Source: an uncultured Paracoccaceae bacterium
GTDB taxonomy: Bacteria; Pseudomonadota; Alphaproteobacteria; Rhodobacterales; Rhodobacteraceae
DNA: 64,000 nt
Direction of reading: 5' to 3'
Assembly (NCBI GenBank): GCA_958439195.1
Contig: OY288157.1
Location: 310,001 to 374,000 of the forward strand
Numbering within the stretch: position 1 is the stretch's first letter; every line of letters begins with the position of its first letter. A program made the translations under genes and the position numbers. A model generated the notes under the pieces. That model searched no databases and was not told where the DNA came from. It saw only the letters and a program-made list of their open reading frames with translations. This document shows, in pieces, positions 50,569-61,251 of this stretch.

Positions 50569-50641
50569 GGCGACCCCCTTTCAACTGGGCCGAGTGATGC
50601 GGCAGGCAGGGGCGAAGGGCAAGGGGTTTTTGGTGGATCGG

Positions 50642-50704
50642 CTGTGCAGCGCGTGGTGCAGACGGGCAGTGCAGCAAAGTGTATGCACGCCGCGCACGGT
50701 GGTT
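50642..50704 (-). repeat. Intergenic repeat, copy B
   Basis: Matches copy A (31753-31808) in reverse complement with about 88 percent identity over 56 bp and a 24-bp identical core at 50667-50690. It fills part of the 183-bp gap between argC and mfd. Relative to the flanking minus-strand genes it points the opposite way from copy A. Confidence 0.7.
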
Positions 50705-50751
50705 TGGGGTATGGCGCAACGGTTTTCAGGTGCCTGTTGCCCTGTGGCAGG

Positions 50752-53700
50752 TCAGGCCCGGACGGGTTTTGCGGCCGGTTTGGCGGCGTGTTTGTCGGGG
50801 TTGACGACCTTTTCGGCAAGGTCGCGGGCGATGGCGAAGGCGCCCTTGATGCGGTCGGCTTCCGTCTTCCAGTCGCGCATCAGGACGATCTTGTTGCCCT
50901 GCACGCGGTTGGCCGGATCGGATTTGATGAAATCCACAAGGCCCGCCGGATTGGCGAATTTGTCGTTGTGGAATTGCACCGTGGCCCCCTTTGGCCCGGC
51001 ATCAAGGCGGCTGATCCCGGCGCGTTTGCACATCGACTTGATCCGCATGACCAACATCAGGGTGTTCACCTCACGCGGGAGGGGGCCGAAACGGTCGATC
51101 AGTTCGGCGGCGAAGCCTTCGAGTTCGACCTTGGTGGTGAGCGAGGACAGGCGGCGGTAAAGGCCAAGGCGGATGTCCAGATCGGGGACGAAATCTTCGG
51201 GGATGAGGACGGGAACGCCAAGGTTGATCTGTGGCGCCCATTGGTCATCGAGGGGCGCAAGGTTTGACAGTTCGCCGGATTTCAGCTTGGCGATCGTGTC
51301 TTCCAGCATCTGCTGATAAAGTTCGTAGCCCACTTCCTTGATATGGCCTGACTGTTCTTCGCCCAGCAGGTTGCCTGCGCCGCGAAGATCAAGGTCGTGC
51401 GAAGCAAGGTTGAAGCCTGCACCCAGGCTGTCGAGGCTGCCCAGAAGGCGCAGACGCTTCATCGCCTGCGGTGTAAGGGGTGCGCGGGGTTTGGTGGTTA
51501 GGAAGCAATAGGCGCGGGTCTTGGCGCGGCCCACACGGCCCCTGATCTGATAGAGTTGGCTTAGGCCGAACATATCGGCGCGGTGGATGATCATGGTGTT
51601 GGCGGTGGGGATGTCCAGCCCCGATTCCACGATGGTGGTGGAGAGCAGCACATCATATTTTCCGTCGTAGAATTCGTTCATCCGTTCATCCAGATCGCCC
51701 GCCGCAAGCTGGCCGTGGGCAATGATATAGGTTGCCTCTGGCACGTGAGTGCGCAGGAAATCTTCGATTTCTGGCAGGTCAGAGATGCGGGGGACGACGA
51801 TGAAGGATTGGCCGCCGCGATAGCGTTCGCGCAGAAGCGCCTCACGCAGTGTCACGGGATCGAATTCCGACACATAGGTGCGGATGGCGAGGCGATCGAC
51901 CGGCGGGGTGGCGATGATTGACAAGTCACGCACGCCGGTGAGCGAGAGTTGCAGAGTGCGCGGGATGGGGGTGGCGGTAAGGGTCAGGACGTGAATTTCG
52001 GACCGCATCTCCTTTAGCCGTTCCTTATGGCCGACGCCGAAATGCTGTTCTTCGTCGATGATCAGAAGGCCAAGGGATTTGAAGCGGATGTCTTTTGCCA
52101 GCAGGGCATGGGTGCCAACGCAGATGTCGACGGTGCCATCGGCAAGACCCTGACGGGTGGCCTTTGCATCCTTTGCCGACACGAAGCGCGACAGGGGTTT
52201 GACGGTGATCGGAAAGCCCCGAAAGCGTTCGGCAAAGCTGCGGTAGTGCTGGCGGGCAAGGAGCGTGGTGGGGCAGATCACCGCCACCTGCATGCCCGCA
52301 AGCGCCGCGACAAAGGCGGCGCGCATCGCCACCTCGGTCTTGCCGAAGCCGACATCACCCACGATGAGGCGGTCCATCGGGCGGCCCGATTCCAGATCGG
52401 CCACCACATCGGCGATGGCGGAGAGCTGGTCATCGGTTTCCTGCCACGGGAAGCGGGCGGCAAAAGCCTCCCACAGGGAATGGGGTGCCTCAAGGATGGG
52501 CGCGTGCCGCAGGGCGCGTTCGGCGGCGATGCGCATGAGGCGATCCGCGATTTCGCGGATGCGTTCCTTGAGTTTCGCCTTTTTCGCCTGCCATGCACCA
52601 CCGCCGAGCCGGTCCAACAGCCCCTCTTCATGGCCGTAGCGGGAGAGGAGTTCGATGTTTTCTACGGGCAGGTAGAGTTTTGCGCCCTCGGCATATTCCA
52701 GCGAAACGCAGGCATGGGGCGCGCCAAGGGCGGTGATCGTTTCGATGCCCAGATAGCGGCCCACGCCATGTTCGACATGCACGACCAGATCGCCGGGGGT
52801 GAGGGTGTCCACCTCGCGCAGAAAATTCTCGGCCTTGCGCTTGCGTTTGGGTTTGCTGATCAGGCGGTCGCCCAGCACATCCTGTTCGGAAATGACGGCG
52901 AGGCCGGGGGCGGTGAAGCCCGATTCCAGCGCCCAGACCATCAGGAATAGGCCACCTTTGCCTTCGGGCACATCGCGCAGGTCGCGGATGCGCTGTGCGC
53001 CGGTCACGCCTTGATCGACAAGCAGCCCTTCAAGCCGTTCGCGCGCCCCTTCGGACCATGAGGCGATGATGACATGCCGGTCGGTCAGCAAATCCTTGAT
53101 ATGGGCGGCCAGCGCGCCAAACAGGCTGATGTTTTCCTGTTGGCGTTCGGGGGCGAAGTTGCGGCCCATGCGGCCGCCTGCATCCAGCACACCGGGGCCG
53201 GGGCTTTGCGGGTTGGGCGAGAACTGGATCAGACGGTGCGGGGCGGTGGCTGCTTCCCACGCCGTATCGTCAAGGTAGAGCAGGCCGGGGGCCACGGGTT
53301 TGTAGACGGAATCGAGCCGGCCTTTGGCTGACATCGCCTCGCGCCGGGCATCATACTGATCTTCGATCCCTTCCCAGCGCGACAGGCGCGAGGGGGTAAT
53401 CTGGTCATCAAGGGTGACGGTGGCGGTGGGAAGGTAATCGAAGATCGTTTCCAGCCGATCATGGAAGAAGGGCAGCCAATGTTCCATGCCCTGATGCTTG
53501 CGGCCGGCGCTGACCGCTTCATACAGCGGATCGTCTGATCCCCCTGCCCCGAATTCCAGCCGGTAGGATTGGCGAAAGCGGGTGATGGCCGGTTCATCAA
53601 GGATGATTTCCGACATCGGGGCAAATTCGACGGCGGTCAGTTTTTCTGTCGTGCGCTGGGTATCGGGATCAAAGCGGCGGGCGCCATCCAGCACGTCGCC

Positions 53701-54231
53701 AAAGAAATCAAGCCGGATCGGGCTGCGGCTGCCGGGGGGCCAGATGTCGATGATGCCGCCGCGCAAGGCGTATTCGCCGGGTTCTGCCACGGTGGAGGCG
53801 GGCGAGAAGCCCATGCGGGTCAGAAAACCCTTCAGGCGCGTCTCATCCACCCGGTCACCGACGCGGGCGGCGAAAGAGGCACCCCGGATGACATCGCGCG
53901 CAGGCAGGCGCTGTGTGGCGGCGGTGAGGGTGGTGAGCAGGATGAAGGGACCATTGATCCCATCCGCCAAGGCGGCAAGGGTGGCCATGCGGCGGGCTGA
54001 AATGGCGGGGTTGGGTGAAACACGGTCATAGGGCAGGCAATCCCATGCGGGGAAATCCAACACCAGCGCGCCGGGGGCCATGACGGCGAGGGCGGCGGCC
54101 ATCGCCTCGGCCCGTTTGTCATCGCGGGCGATGTGAAGGATAGGGGCGCCCTTTTCCAACTCGCGCGCGATAAGGCGGGCGTCGTGGCCTTCGGGCGCGC
54201 CACCAAGAAGGATGCGGGGTGCTGACGGCAT
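50752..54231 (-). CDS. mfd: Transcription-repair coupling factor
   Basis: 1159-aa DNA translocase that dislodges RNA polymerase stalled at lesions and recruits UvrA. The UvrB-homology module occupies about 1-450, the RNA-polymerase interaction domain (VHVEHGVGRYLG) about 480-550, and the RecG-like motor about 580-1000 with Walker A GDVGFGKTEVAMRAAF and DEEQ box IDEEQHFGV. The TRCF C-terminal domain ends the protein. Length is in the normal range. Confidence 0.96.
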   Translation of the reverse strand: MPSAPRILLGGAPEGHDARLIARELEKGAPILHIARDDKRAEAMAAALAVMAPGALVLDFPAWDCLPYDRVSPNPAISARRMATLAALADGINGPFILLTTLTAATQRLPARDVIRGASFAARVGDRVDETRLKGFLTRMGFSPASTVAEPGEYALRGGIIDIWPPGSRSPIRLDFFGDVLDGARRFDPDTQRTTEKLTAVEFAPMSEIILDEPAITRFRQSYRLEFGAGGSDDPLYEAVSAGRKHQGMEHWLPFFHDRLETIFDYLPTATVTLDDQITPSRLSRWEGIEDQYDARREAMSAKGRLDSVYKPVAPGLLYLDDTAWEAATAPHRLIQFSPNPQSPGPGVLDAGGRMGRNFAPERQQENISLFGALAAHIKDLLTDRHVIIASWSEGARERLEGLLVDQGVTGAQRIRDLRDVPEGKGGLFLMVWALESGFTAPGLAVISEQDVLGDRLISKPKRKRKAENFLREVDTLTPGDLVVHVEHGVGRYLGIETITALGAPHACVSLEYAEGAKLYLPVENIELLSRYGHEEGLLDRLGGGAWQAKKAKLKERIREIADRLMRIAAERALRHAPILEAPHSLWEAFAARFPWQETDDQLSAIADVVADLESGRPMDRLIVGDVGFGKTEVAMRAAFVAALAGMQVAVICPTTLLARQHYRSFAERFRGFPITVKPLSRFVSAKDAKATRQGLADGTVDICVGTHALLAKDIRFKSLGLLIIDEEQHFGVGHKERLKEMRSEIHVLTLTATPIPRTLQLSLTGVRDLSIIATPPVDRLAIRTYVSEFDPVTLREALLRERYRGGQSFIVVPRISDLPEIEDFLRTHVPEATYIIAHGQLAAGDLDERMNEFYDGKYDVLLSTTIVESGLDIPTANTMIIHRADMFGLSQLYQIRGRVGRAKTRAYCFLTTKPRAPLTPQAMKRLRLLGSLDSLGAGFNLASHDLDLRGAGNLLGEEQSGHIKEVGYELYQQMLEDTIAKLKSGELSNLAPLDDQWAPQINLGVPVLIPEDFVPDLDIRLGLYRRLSSLTTKVELEGFAAELIDRFGPLPREVNTLMLVMRIKSMCKRAGISRLDAGPKGATVQFHNDKFANPAGLVDFIKSDPANRVQGNKIVLMRDWKTEADRIKGAFAIARDLAEKVVNPDKHAAKPAAKPVRA

Positions 54232-54302
54232 GGCCAGTGACTTAACCGCCGGGGCGGCGGCGTCAACGTCTTTTGCACGGATTGCCCGTTCCGGTGCAGG
54301 GA

Positions 54303-54827
54303 TCAGCGAAAGACGCCGAGGGTGAGGTTCTGATACATCCCGAACATGGCGGTGAAGAACAGCGCGAACATGCCGACGGTCTGCACCGTGACGCGGTGTC
54401 TTTGCAGGATGCGCAGAAGATCAGGGCCACGCAGATCAGCTTTTTCGATCTTGAGGCAGGTGCGCAGGACCAGGGACATGACACCCAGCATCGGCAGGAT
54501 CAGGCACAGCACCGCAAAGGCGAATTCCACCTTGTAAAGCAAGGCCAGAAGCGCAAGTCCGGTCACCAGAAAGCAGACGAACCAGATCAGCACAAGACCG
54601 CCGTTACGGATGATGAACAGGAAGCGGCGCACGTAGATATGGGCCAGCGCCTCGACATCGGCGAGCGGTTGGCCGCCATCGCGTTCGGCCCGGCGGATCA
54701 GATCATGCGGGACGCCGATCACGAAATGGCTGACGGTGGACCACATCACCGCAAGTGCCAGCCAGAACCAGAGGTTGGAGAAGGATCGCAGGTCGATCAC
54801 TTCGAAGATCGTCTTGTACCAGTCCAA
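54303..54827 (-). CDS. Conserved four-helix membrane protein
   Basis: 174 aa from a TTG at 54827 (M-DWYKTIFEVIDLRSFSNL); the frame goes on upstream but that extension is compositionally shadow sequence. Four hydrophobic segments are visible: about 16-34, 70-90, 92-125 and 150-168. Similar proteins occur in Rhodobacteraceae, where I recall the label component of SufBCD complex, but no Suf genes are near and the function is unproven. It lies divergent from hemB. Confidence 0.65.
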   Translation of the reverse strand: MDWYKTIFEVIDLRSFSNLWFWLALAVMWSTVSHFVIGVPHDLIRRAERDGGQPLADVEALAHIYVRRFLFIIRNGGLVLIWFVCFLVTGLALLALLYKVEFAFAVLCLILPMLGVMSLVLRTCLKIEKADLRGPDLLRILQRHRVTVQTVGMFALFFTAMFGMYQNLTLGVFR

Positions 54828-54973
54828 CCTGCGCGTCCCCGTCTTCTTGGGCCTGTTTGCCCCGGCTGCCCCCTGCTGCGTTGTGACGGCTTGAGGCGCG
54901 GCTCTTTCTCTGGCAGGCAAGGGGCGTGGGTGCAAGCCCCTGATATGATGATCCCTGCCCCGGAGGCCGCTGC

Positions 54974-55987
<1,014 letters not shown>

Positions 55988-56238
55988 GGCGTTCGGGCGT
56001 ATGTCCGCGCCCGTCCTTTCCCGTTGGCATCCGATTTCGATCGGTGGGCATCATCGGCAGGTATCAATGCCCCACAGACCGTGATCGACAGCCGGCCACC
56101 TGCGGCCCTTTGCTAGACCTGCGCGGTGGCAAAGCCTTGCCGTGGCCGCAGGCAAGGCATGACAGGGCGGCGGAATACCGCTATCGTGATGCGTGAGCGG
56201 GGGCAAAGACCCCCGACGAGGCACGAAAGGGCGGTTTC

Positions 56239-56796
56239 ATGGAACGGATTTCGAGACGGGCTTTGCTGGGCGGTGCCGGGGCTTCGCTTGCCTTGACGGC
56301 GGCTTGCGGCAACGGCGTGGGTGGCAATGGCGCGCAACAGATCGACGCGCGGGTCAGCGCGACGCAGAGCTTCCTGTTTTCGCGCTATCCGGGGACGCGC
56401 GATCTGGCCAGCCGGGCGGCGGGGGTTTTGTATATGCCTCTGATCACCGAGGCGGGGTTCTTCATCGGCGGGGCCTATGGGCGCGGCGCGTTGCAAATTC
56501 GTGATGTGACGGTGGATTACTATTCATCGACCAAGGCCAGTTACGGCATCCAGATCGGGGCGCAGCAATATGCCCATGCGCTGTTCTTCATGACGCCCGA
56601 GGCGCTGGCAGAGTTCCGGTCATCGACCGGTTGGGCAGCGAGTGCCGACCTGAAATATGCAACCCCGGAACAGGGGGCGAGCATCGGCAAGGAAACGACC
56701 GAGATTGACCCTGTAATCGCGTTGGTGTTTGGCCAGCAGGGATTGATCGCCGGGGCGACGCTGGCCGGGGTGAAATATACGCGGATCATTCCGTGA
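56239..56796 (+). CDS. SYLF (Ysc84) domain lipoprotein
   Basis: 185 aa. The N-terminus has a twin-arginine-like SRRALLGGAGASLALTAAC, which is also a lipobox (LTAAC), so the protein is probably lipidated. The SYLF domain fills the rest (VLYMPLITEAGFFIGGAYGR, YSSTKASYGIQIGAQQYA, GQQGLIAGATLAGVKYTRI), a lipid-binding fold. A CGGGGG hairpin at 56198-56215 lies ahead of the ribosome site. Its physiological role is unknown. Confidence 0.85.
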   Translation: MERISRRALLGGAGASLALTAACGNGVGGNGAQQIDARVSATQSFLFSRYPGTRDLASRAAGVLYMPLITEAGFFIGGAYGRGALQIRDVTVDYYSSTKASYGIQIGAQQYAHALFFMTPEALAEFRSSTGWAASADLKYATPEQGASIGKETTEIDPVIALVFGQQGLIAGATLAGVKYTRIIP

Positions 56797-56835
56797 CCCA
56801 AGGGGTGCGGGAGGGGCGGTCGCCCCTACCCTGCC

Positions 56836-57699
56836 CTATCGCAGGCGGCGGATCAGGCTGGACGTGTCGTTGCGCCCGCCGCCCATGTTCTGCACGTCTT
56901 TATAGAACTGGTCCACAAGGGCGGTGACGGGCAGCGAGGCGCCGATCTGATTGGCAGTTTGCAGGCAGATGCCCAGATCCTTGCGCATCCAATCTACGGC
57001 GAAGCCGAAATCGAAATCACCTTTCAGCATTGTCTTGTGGCGATTGACCATCTGCCACGATCCTGCGGCACCCTGGCTGATGACTACGACCACCGCTTCA
57101 CCATCAAGTCCGGCCTTTTCGCCAAAGGCGAGTGCTTCGGACAAGCCCTGCATCAGACCCGCGATGCAGATCTGGTTCATCATCTTGGCCAGTTGTCCGG
57201 CCCCGTTGTCACCAAGGCGGCGGCAGATGCGGGCATAGGCCGCCATGATCGGTTCGGCACGGTCGTAATCGGCCTGGGTTCCACCGCACATGATGGAGAG
57301 GACGCCGTTTTCCGCACCGGCCTGCCCGCCCGAGACGGGGGCATCGACAAAGCCGATCCCCTGGCCTGCGGCAATGCTGGCAAGGTCACGGGTGACCTGT
57401 GCCGAAACGGTGGTGTGGTCGATGAATAGCGTGCCGGGGGGCATGGCGGAAAATGCACCACCATCGCCAATGCAGACGGCGCGCAGGTCATCATCATTGC
57501 CGACGCAGGCAAGGACGACATCCGCGCCTTGGGCGGCTTCGGCCGGGGTTTGGCCCAGTTTGCCGCCGTGGGCTGCGACCCATGCTTCGGCCTTGCTGGT
57601 GGTGCGGTTATAGACCGTCACCTGATGCCCCTTGGCCGCAAGGTGGCGTGCCATTGGCCCGCCCATCACACCAAGGCCCAGAAATGCCAGTCGCGCCAT
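56836..57699 (-). CDS. Beta-hydroxyacid dehydrogenase (3-hydroxyisobutyrate dehydrogenase family)
   Basis: 287 aa. NAD(P) site GLGVMGGPMARHLAAKGHQV; substrate-binding DAPVSGGQAGAENG; catalytic lysine in AGQLAKMMNQICIAG. NRTTSKA after the second strand favours NADP(H). It oxidises or reduces short beta-hydroxy acids such as 3-hydroxyisobutyrate or tartronate semialdehyde; the sequence does not decide which. Confidence 0.87.
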   Translation of the reverse strand: MARLAFLGLGVMGGPMARHLAAKGHQVTVYNRTTSKAEAWVAAHGGKLGQTPAEAAQGADVVLACVGNDDDLRAVCIGDGGAFSAMPPGTLFIDHTTVSAQVTRDLASIAAGQGIGFVDAPVSGGQAGAENGVLSIMCGGTQADYDRAEPIMAAYARICRRLGDNGAGQLAKMMNQICIAGLMQGLSEALAFGEKAGLDGEAVVVVISQGAAGSWQMVNRHKTMLKGDFDFGFAVDWMRKDLGICLQTANQIGASLPVTALVDQFYKDVQNMGGGRNDTSSLIRRLR

Positions 57700-57780
57700 C
57701 GTTTCCCCCGTTGGATTGCCCTTCGATCTGCGATGGACTAGGAAGCCATACCGAAACTGCCGTCAAGCACCGCGCCCTGC

Positions 57781-57846
57781 AAAGAACCGGCCCACCCAAA
57801 AGAACTGGCCCCTTTAAAGAACTGGCCCCCTCAAAGAACTGGCCCC
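57781..57846 (+). repeat. Four tandem 17-18 bp repeats in the acylase leader
   Basis: Units starting at 57781, 57798, 57816 and 57833, each with the core AAAGAAC(T/C)GGCCC. The last unit ends one base before the ATG of the acylase gene, replacing the usual ribosome-binding site. Unit lengths of 17 and 18 exclude a translated repeat. Confidence 0.8.
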
Positions 57847-57847
57847 G

Positions 57848-60325
57848 ATGTTCCCCCCTATTTTCCTTGTCTTTCGCTGGATGTTGCGCCTTTTCACGGG
57901 GATGATTGTCCTGTCGGTTCTGGCAGGCGTGATGCTGTATTATTTCTTGTCACGGTCCTTGCCGGATTATGACGAGGATTTCGCAATTTCCGGAATTTCC
58001 GCCCCGGTTGAGATTGTGCGCAACAATGACAATGTTCCGCACATCTTTGGCGCGACGGATGAGGATGTGTTCTTTGCGCTGGGCTTTGCCCATGCACAGG
58101 ACCGGCTGTGGCAGATGACCATGCTGCGCCGCACGGCGCAGGGGCGGCTGTCCGAGATGTTCGGAAGCCGGACATTGCGAATAGATGAATTGATGCGGCG
58201 CTACGACCTGTATGGTTTGGCGCAGCAATCGGTGGCGGTGCAGGACGGCCCGACGCAGGCGGCGCTGGAGGCTTATGCGCAGGGTGTGAATTCTTGGATC
58301 GGGCAGGTGAACCGTGGGGCGCTGGGACGTGGCGCGCCGGAGTTCTTTATGTTTTCCAATGAGATTGCGGCCTGGCAGCCGGCGGATTCCATTGCCATCC
58401 TGAAGCTGATGGCGTTGCAACTGTCCGGGCAGTTGGAGAATGAGGTGTTGCGGGCGCGGGTGTCGTTGGTGCTGCCGGATGCGCGGGTGCGGGACATCCT
58501 GCCAGACGCGCCGGGGACGGGGGTGACCGCCCTGCCCGATTATTCCAGCCTTGTGCCGGGGGTAAGCCCCAGTCTGGCACCGATCCGGCGGATGGCGGGT
58601 GGCCTGTCGCCGTTTCCGACCCGCGATCTGGCGGGGGCGTCGAATGCCTGGGCGGCGGTGCCGGCGCGGTCGGCGGCGGGCGGCACGTTGCTGGCCAATG
58701 ACCCGCATCTGGGGTTCACCGCGCCAACCGTGTGGTATCTGGCGCGGCTGGAGCTGGCGGCGGGCGGGGTGATCGGCGGGACGATCCCCGGTATCCCTGC
58801 GGTGCTGGTCGGGCGATCCGAGGCGTTGGGCTGGGGGCTGACCTCCAGCTATCTGGACGATCAGGATTTGTATATCGAAGAGGTCAATCCCGATAATCCC
58901 GAACAATACCGCACCCCGGATGGGTGGAAGGATTTCGTCACCCGCCGGTCGATCATCACGGTGAAGGATGAGGCGCCGGTCACGATCACCCTGCGCTGGA
59001 CGGATAATGGCCCGGTGCTGCCGGGCACGCATTATGACATCGGGTCGGTGACGCCGGGGGGGCATGCGGCGGCGCTGGCCTGGACGGCGCTGACCGGGGC
59101 AGACACGTCCATGACGGCAGTGATCCGCATGATGGGGGCAAAGACCACCGCCGAGGCGATTGAAACCGGGCGGTTGGTGGTGGCCCCGGCGCAGAATGTG
59201 ATGCTGGCCGATCAGCGTGGCGTGGCGATGCAGTTGATGGGGGCGATGCCGTCGCGCGACCCCGGCCATCAAAGCCAGGGCCGGATGCCGGTGCCGGGCT
59301 GGATTGCCCAGAACCGCTGGCAGGGGATGCTGCCCTATGAGGACAATCCGCGTGTGATCAACCCGACATCAGGCCTGTTGGGCAACACCAACAACAAGAC
59401 GGTGGATCGGCCCTTTCCAAAGCATGTGTCCTTTGACTGGGGCGATACGCAGCGCATCCAGCGCTGGCTTACGTTGATGCAGGCGCGCGAGGTGCATACG
59501 CGGGAGAGCTTTATCGAGGCGCAGTTGGATACGGTGAGCTTTACCGCGCGGTCGCTGCTTCCGTTGATCGGGGCGGACCTGTGGTTCACCGGAGAGGCGG
59601 CACCGGAAGGCACGCCGGAACGGCTGCGACAGCGCGCGCTGGAGATATTGGCGGCCTGGAACGGCGAGATGAGCGAGCATCTGCCAGAGCCGTTGATCTA
59701 TCAGGCGTGGGTGCGGGCGTTGCAGGACCGGTTGATCCGCGATGATCTGGGGCCGTTGGCGGATACGTTCACGCATATCGAGCCGCTGTTAATTGAACGG
59801 GTGTATCGAAACGTGGACGGGGCCAGCATCTGGTGTGATGTGATCCAATCGGCGGTGGTGGAAAGCTGCACCGATATGGCGCGGATCGCGCTGGACGAGG
59901 CGTTGCTGACGCTGTCGGAAACCTATGGGCCGAACCCGGAAAGCTGGCGTTGGGGGGATGCGCATCAGGCGACGCATGATCACCCTGTGCTGGGGAACCT
60001 GCCGGTGTTGCGCTATTTCGTGAACATCCGGCAATCCACCAGCGGCGATGACCATACGCTGTTGCGGGGCAAGACCAAGGGTGATGGGCCAGAACCGTTT
60101 CTGAACGTGCATGGCGCGGGGTTCCGGGGGGTTTATGACTTTGCGGACCCGGATTCATCGGTGTTCATCACGTCAACCGGGCAATCGGGGCATCCATTGA
60201 GCCGGTTCTATGACGATCTGGGCGAGTTGTGGCGGCGGGGGGAATATGTGCCCATGTCGCTCGACCCGGAACTGGCGCGGGCAGCAGCGGTTGGGGTGAC
60301 GGTGCTGACCCCTGCGGCGGAATAG
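57848..60325 (+). CDS. Penicillin acylase-family Ntn hydrolase
   Basis: 825-aa amidase precursor. One N-terminal helix (about 10-33) directs it to the periplasm or inner membrane. The proenzyme is expected to cut itself before S265 (LAGASNAWAA), the N-terminal nucleophile of the beta chain, followed by the typical NDPHLGF. The alpha-chain signature DNVPHIFGATDEDVFFALGF and HAQDRLWQM are intact. Relatives cleave penicillins, cephalosporin side chains or acyl-homoserine lactones; the substrate here is unknown. The start has no Shine-Dalgarno sequence but tandem repeats. Confidence 0.88.
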   Translation: MFPPIFLVFRWMLRLFTGMIVLSVLAGVMLYYFLSRSLPDYDEDFAISGISAPVEIVRNNDNVPHIFGATDEDVFFALGFAHAQDRLWQMTMLRRTAQGRLSEMFGSRTLRIDELMRRYDLYGLAQQSVAVQDGPTQAALEAYAQGVNSWIGQVNRGALGRGAPEFFMFSNEIAAWQPADSIAILKLMALQLSGQLENEVLRARVSLVLPDARVRDILPDAPGTGVTALPDYSSLVPGVSPSLAPIRRMAGGLSPFPTRDLAGASNAWAAVPARSAAGGTLLANDPHLGFTAPTVWYLARLELAAGGVIGGTIPGIPAVLVGRSEALGWGLTSSYLDDQDLYIEEVNPDNPEQYRTPDGWKDFVTRRSIITVKDEAPVTITLRWTDNGPVLPGTHYDIGSVTPGGHAAALAWTALTGADTSMTAVIRMMGAKTTAEAIETGRLVVAPAQNVMLADQRGVAMQLMGAMPSRDPGHQSQGRMPVPGWIAQNRWQGMLPYEDNPRVINPTSGLLGNTNNKTVDRPFPKHVSFDWGDTQRIQRWLTLMQAREVHTRESFIEAQLDTVSFTARSLLPLIGADLWFTGEAAPEGTPERLRQRALEILAAWNGEMSEHLPEPLIYQAWVRALQDRLIRDDLGPLADTFTHIEPLLIERVYRNVDGASIWCDVIQSAVVESCTDMARIALDEALLTLSETYGPNPESWRWGDAHQATHDHPVLGNLPVLRYFVNIRQSTSGDDHTLLRGKTKGDGPEPFLNVHGAGFRGVYDFADPDSSVFITSTGQSGHPLSRFYDDLGELWRRGEYVPMSLDPELARAAAVGVTVLTPAAE

Positions 60326-60425
60326 TCGGCCTGACCTTTTGAATGACCGTCGTGTCGGCCTCTGACGCTTGACCTTTCGCCCGCGCGCAACATTATTGCG
60401 TGTGGGCGGGGATCAGGGAAAAAAG

Positions 60426-61247
60426 ATGACTGAAGCATTCGGCGCTTGGGTGGGCCGGGTTGAAGAAGCCCGTGACCGCATCAGCGCAAAACAGGCGCGG
60501 CAGATGGCGGCGACGCTGGGCGTTTCCGGGGAATTCGCGGATGGCGCAATGCTGCCGCCGCTGTGGCATTGGATGGGATGGACGCCCGAGGCGGCGATGG
60601 CGGAATTGGGGCCGGATGGACACCCGGCGCGGGGTGAGTTCCTGCCACCTGTGCCGCTGGAACGGCGGATGTGGGCCGGGGGGCGGCTGCGGTTTCTGGC
60701 ACCGTTGCGGATTGGCGAAGACCTGTTCCGACGGTCTGAAATCATGAAGGTTTCTGAAAAGACCGGCACTACCGGGCGGATGGTGTTTGTAACTGTGCGC
60801 CATGATGTGCATGGCGCGGCAGGGCTGGCGGTCGAGGAAGAGCAGGACATCGTGTTCATCGCCATGCCGGAGCGATTTACCCCGCCCCCCCCGGTTCAGG
60901 CACCAGAGCCGGATTGGTTCGAGGCTGTGCCGATGGATGAGGTGCGGCTGTTTCGCTATTCGGCGCTGACCTTCAACGCGCATCGCATCCATTTTGATCT
61001 GCCCTATGCGACAGGGGTGGAGAAATATCCCGGTCTGGTCGTGCATGGGCCGATGCAGGCGATGCTGTTGATGGAAGCGGCGCGGGCACGGCGGGGTGGC
61101 GCGGTGCCTGCGGGATACCGGTTCCGGGGGGTCCGGCCGCTGTTTCATTTCGATGCCCTGCGATTGCAGGGCGTGGGCGACAGTCTGGCGACGGTAAATG
61201 GGGATGGGTTGGTCTGCATGCAGGCCGATATGGCGTGGGAGGGGTGA
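60426..61247 (+). CDS. meh: Mesaconyl-C4-CoA hydratase-like enzyme (FAS1-like/MaoC hot-dog hydratase)
   Basis: 273 aa. Stretches such as LPPLWHWMGWTPEAAMAELG, DGHPARGEFLPPVPLERRMW and the hydratase-2-like RYSALTFNAHRIHFDLPYA ... GLVVHGPMQAM match, from memory, Chloroflexus mesaconyl-C4-CoA hydratase and related itaconyl-CoA hydratases. It would add water to mesaconyl-C4-CoA (or itaconyl-CoA) to make citramalyl-CoA. It lies 4 nt upstream of an Mct-like CoA transferase, which strongly supports the pairing. Confidence 0.75.
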   Translation: MTEAFGAWVGRVEEARDRISAKQARQMAATLGVSGEFADGAMLPPLWHWMGWTPEAAMAELGPDGHPARGEFLPPVPLERRMWAGGRLRFLAPLRIGEDLFRRSEIMKVSEKTGTTGRMVFVTVRHDVHGAAGLAVEEEQDIVFIAMPERFTPPPPVQAPEPDWFEAVPMDEVRLFRYSALTFNAHRIHFDLPYATGVEKYPGLVVHGPMQAMLLMEAARARRGGAVPAGYRFRGVRPLFHFDALRLQGVGDSLATVNGDGLVCMQADMAWEG

Positions 61248-61251
61248 TGTG

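Noticed and set aside
57453..57905. Plus-strand frame through the 17-18 bp repeats (KRTGP/KELAP-like)
   Set aside because: Repeat units of 17 and 18 bp would shift frame, and the upstream half is antisense to the dehydrogenase gene.
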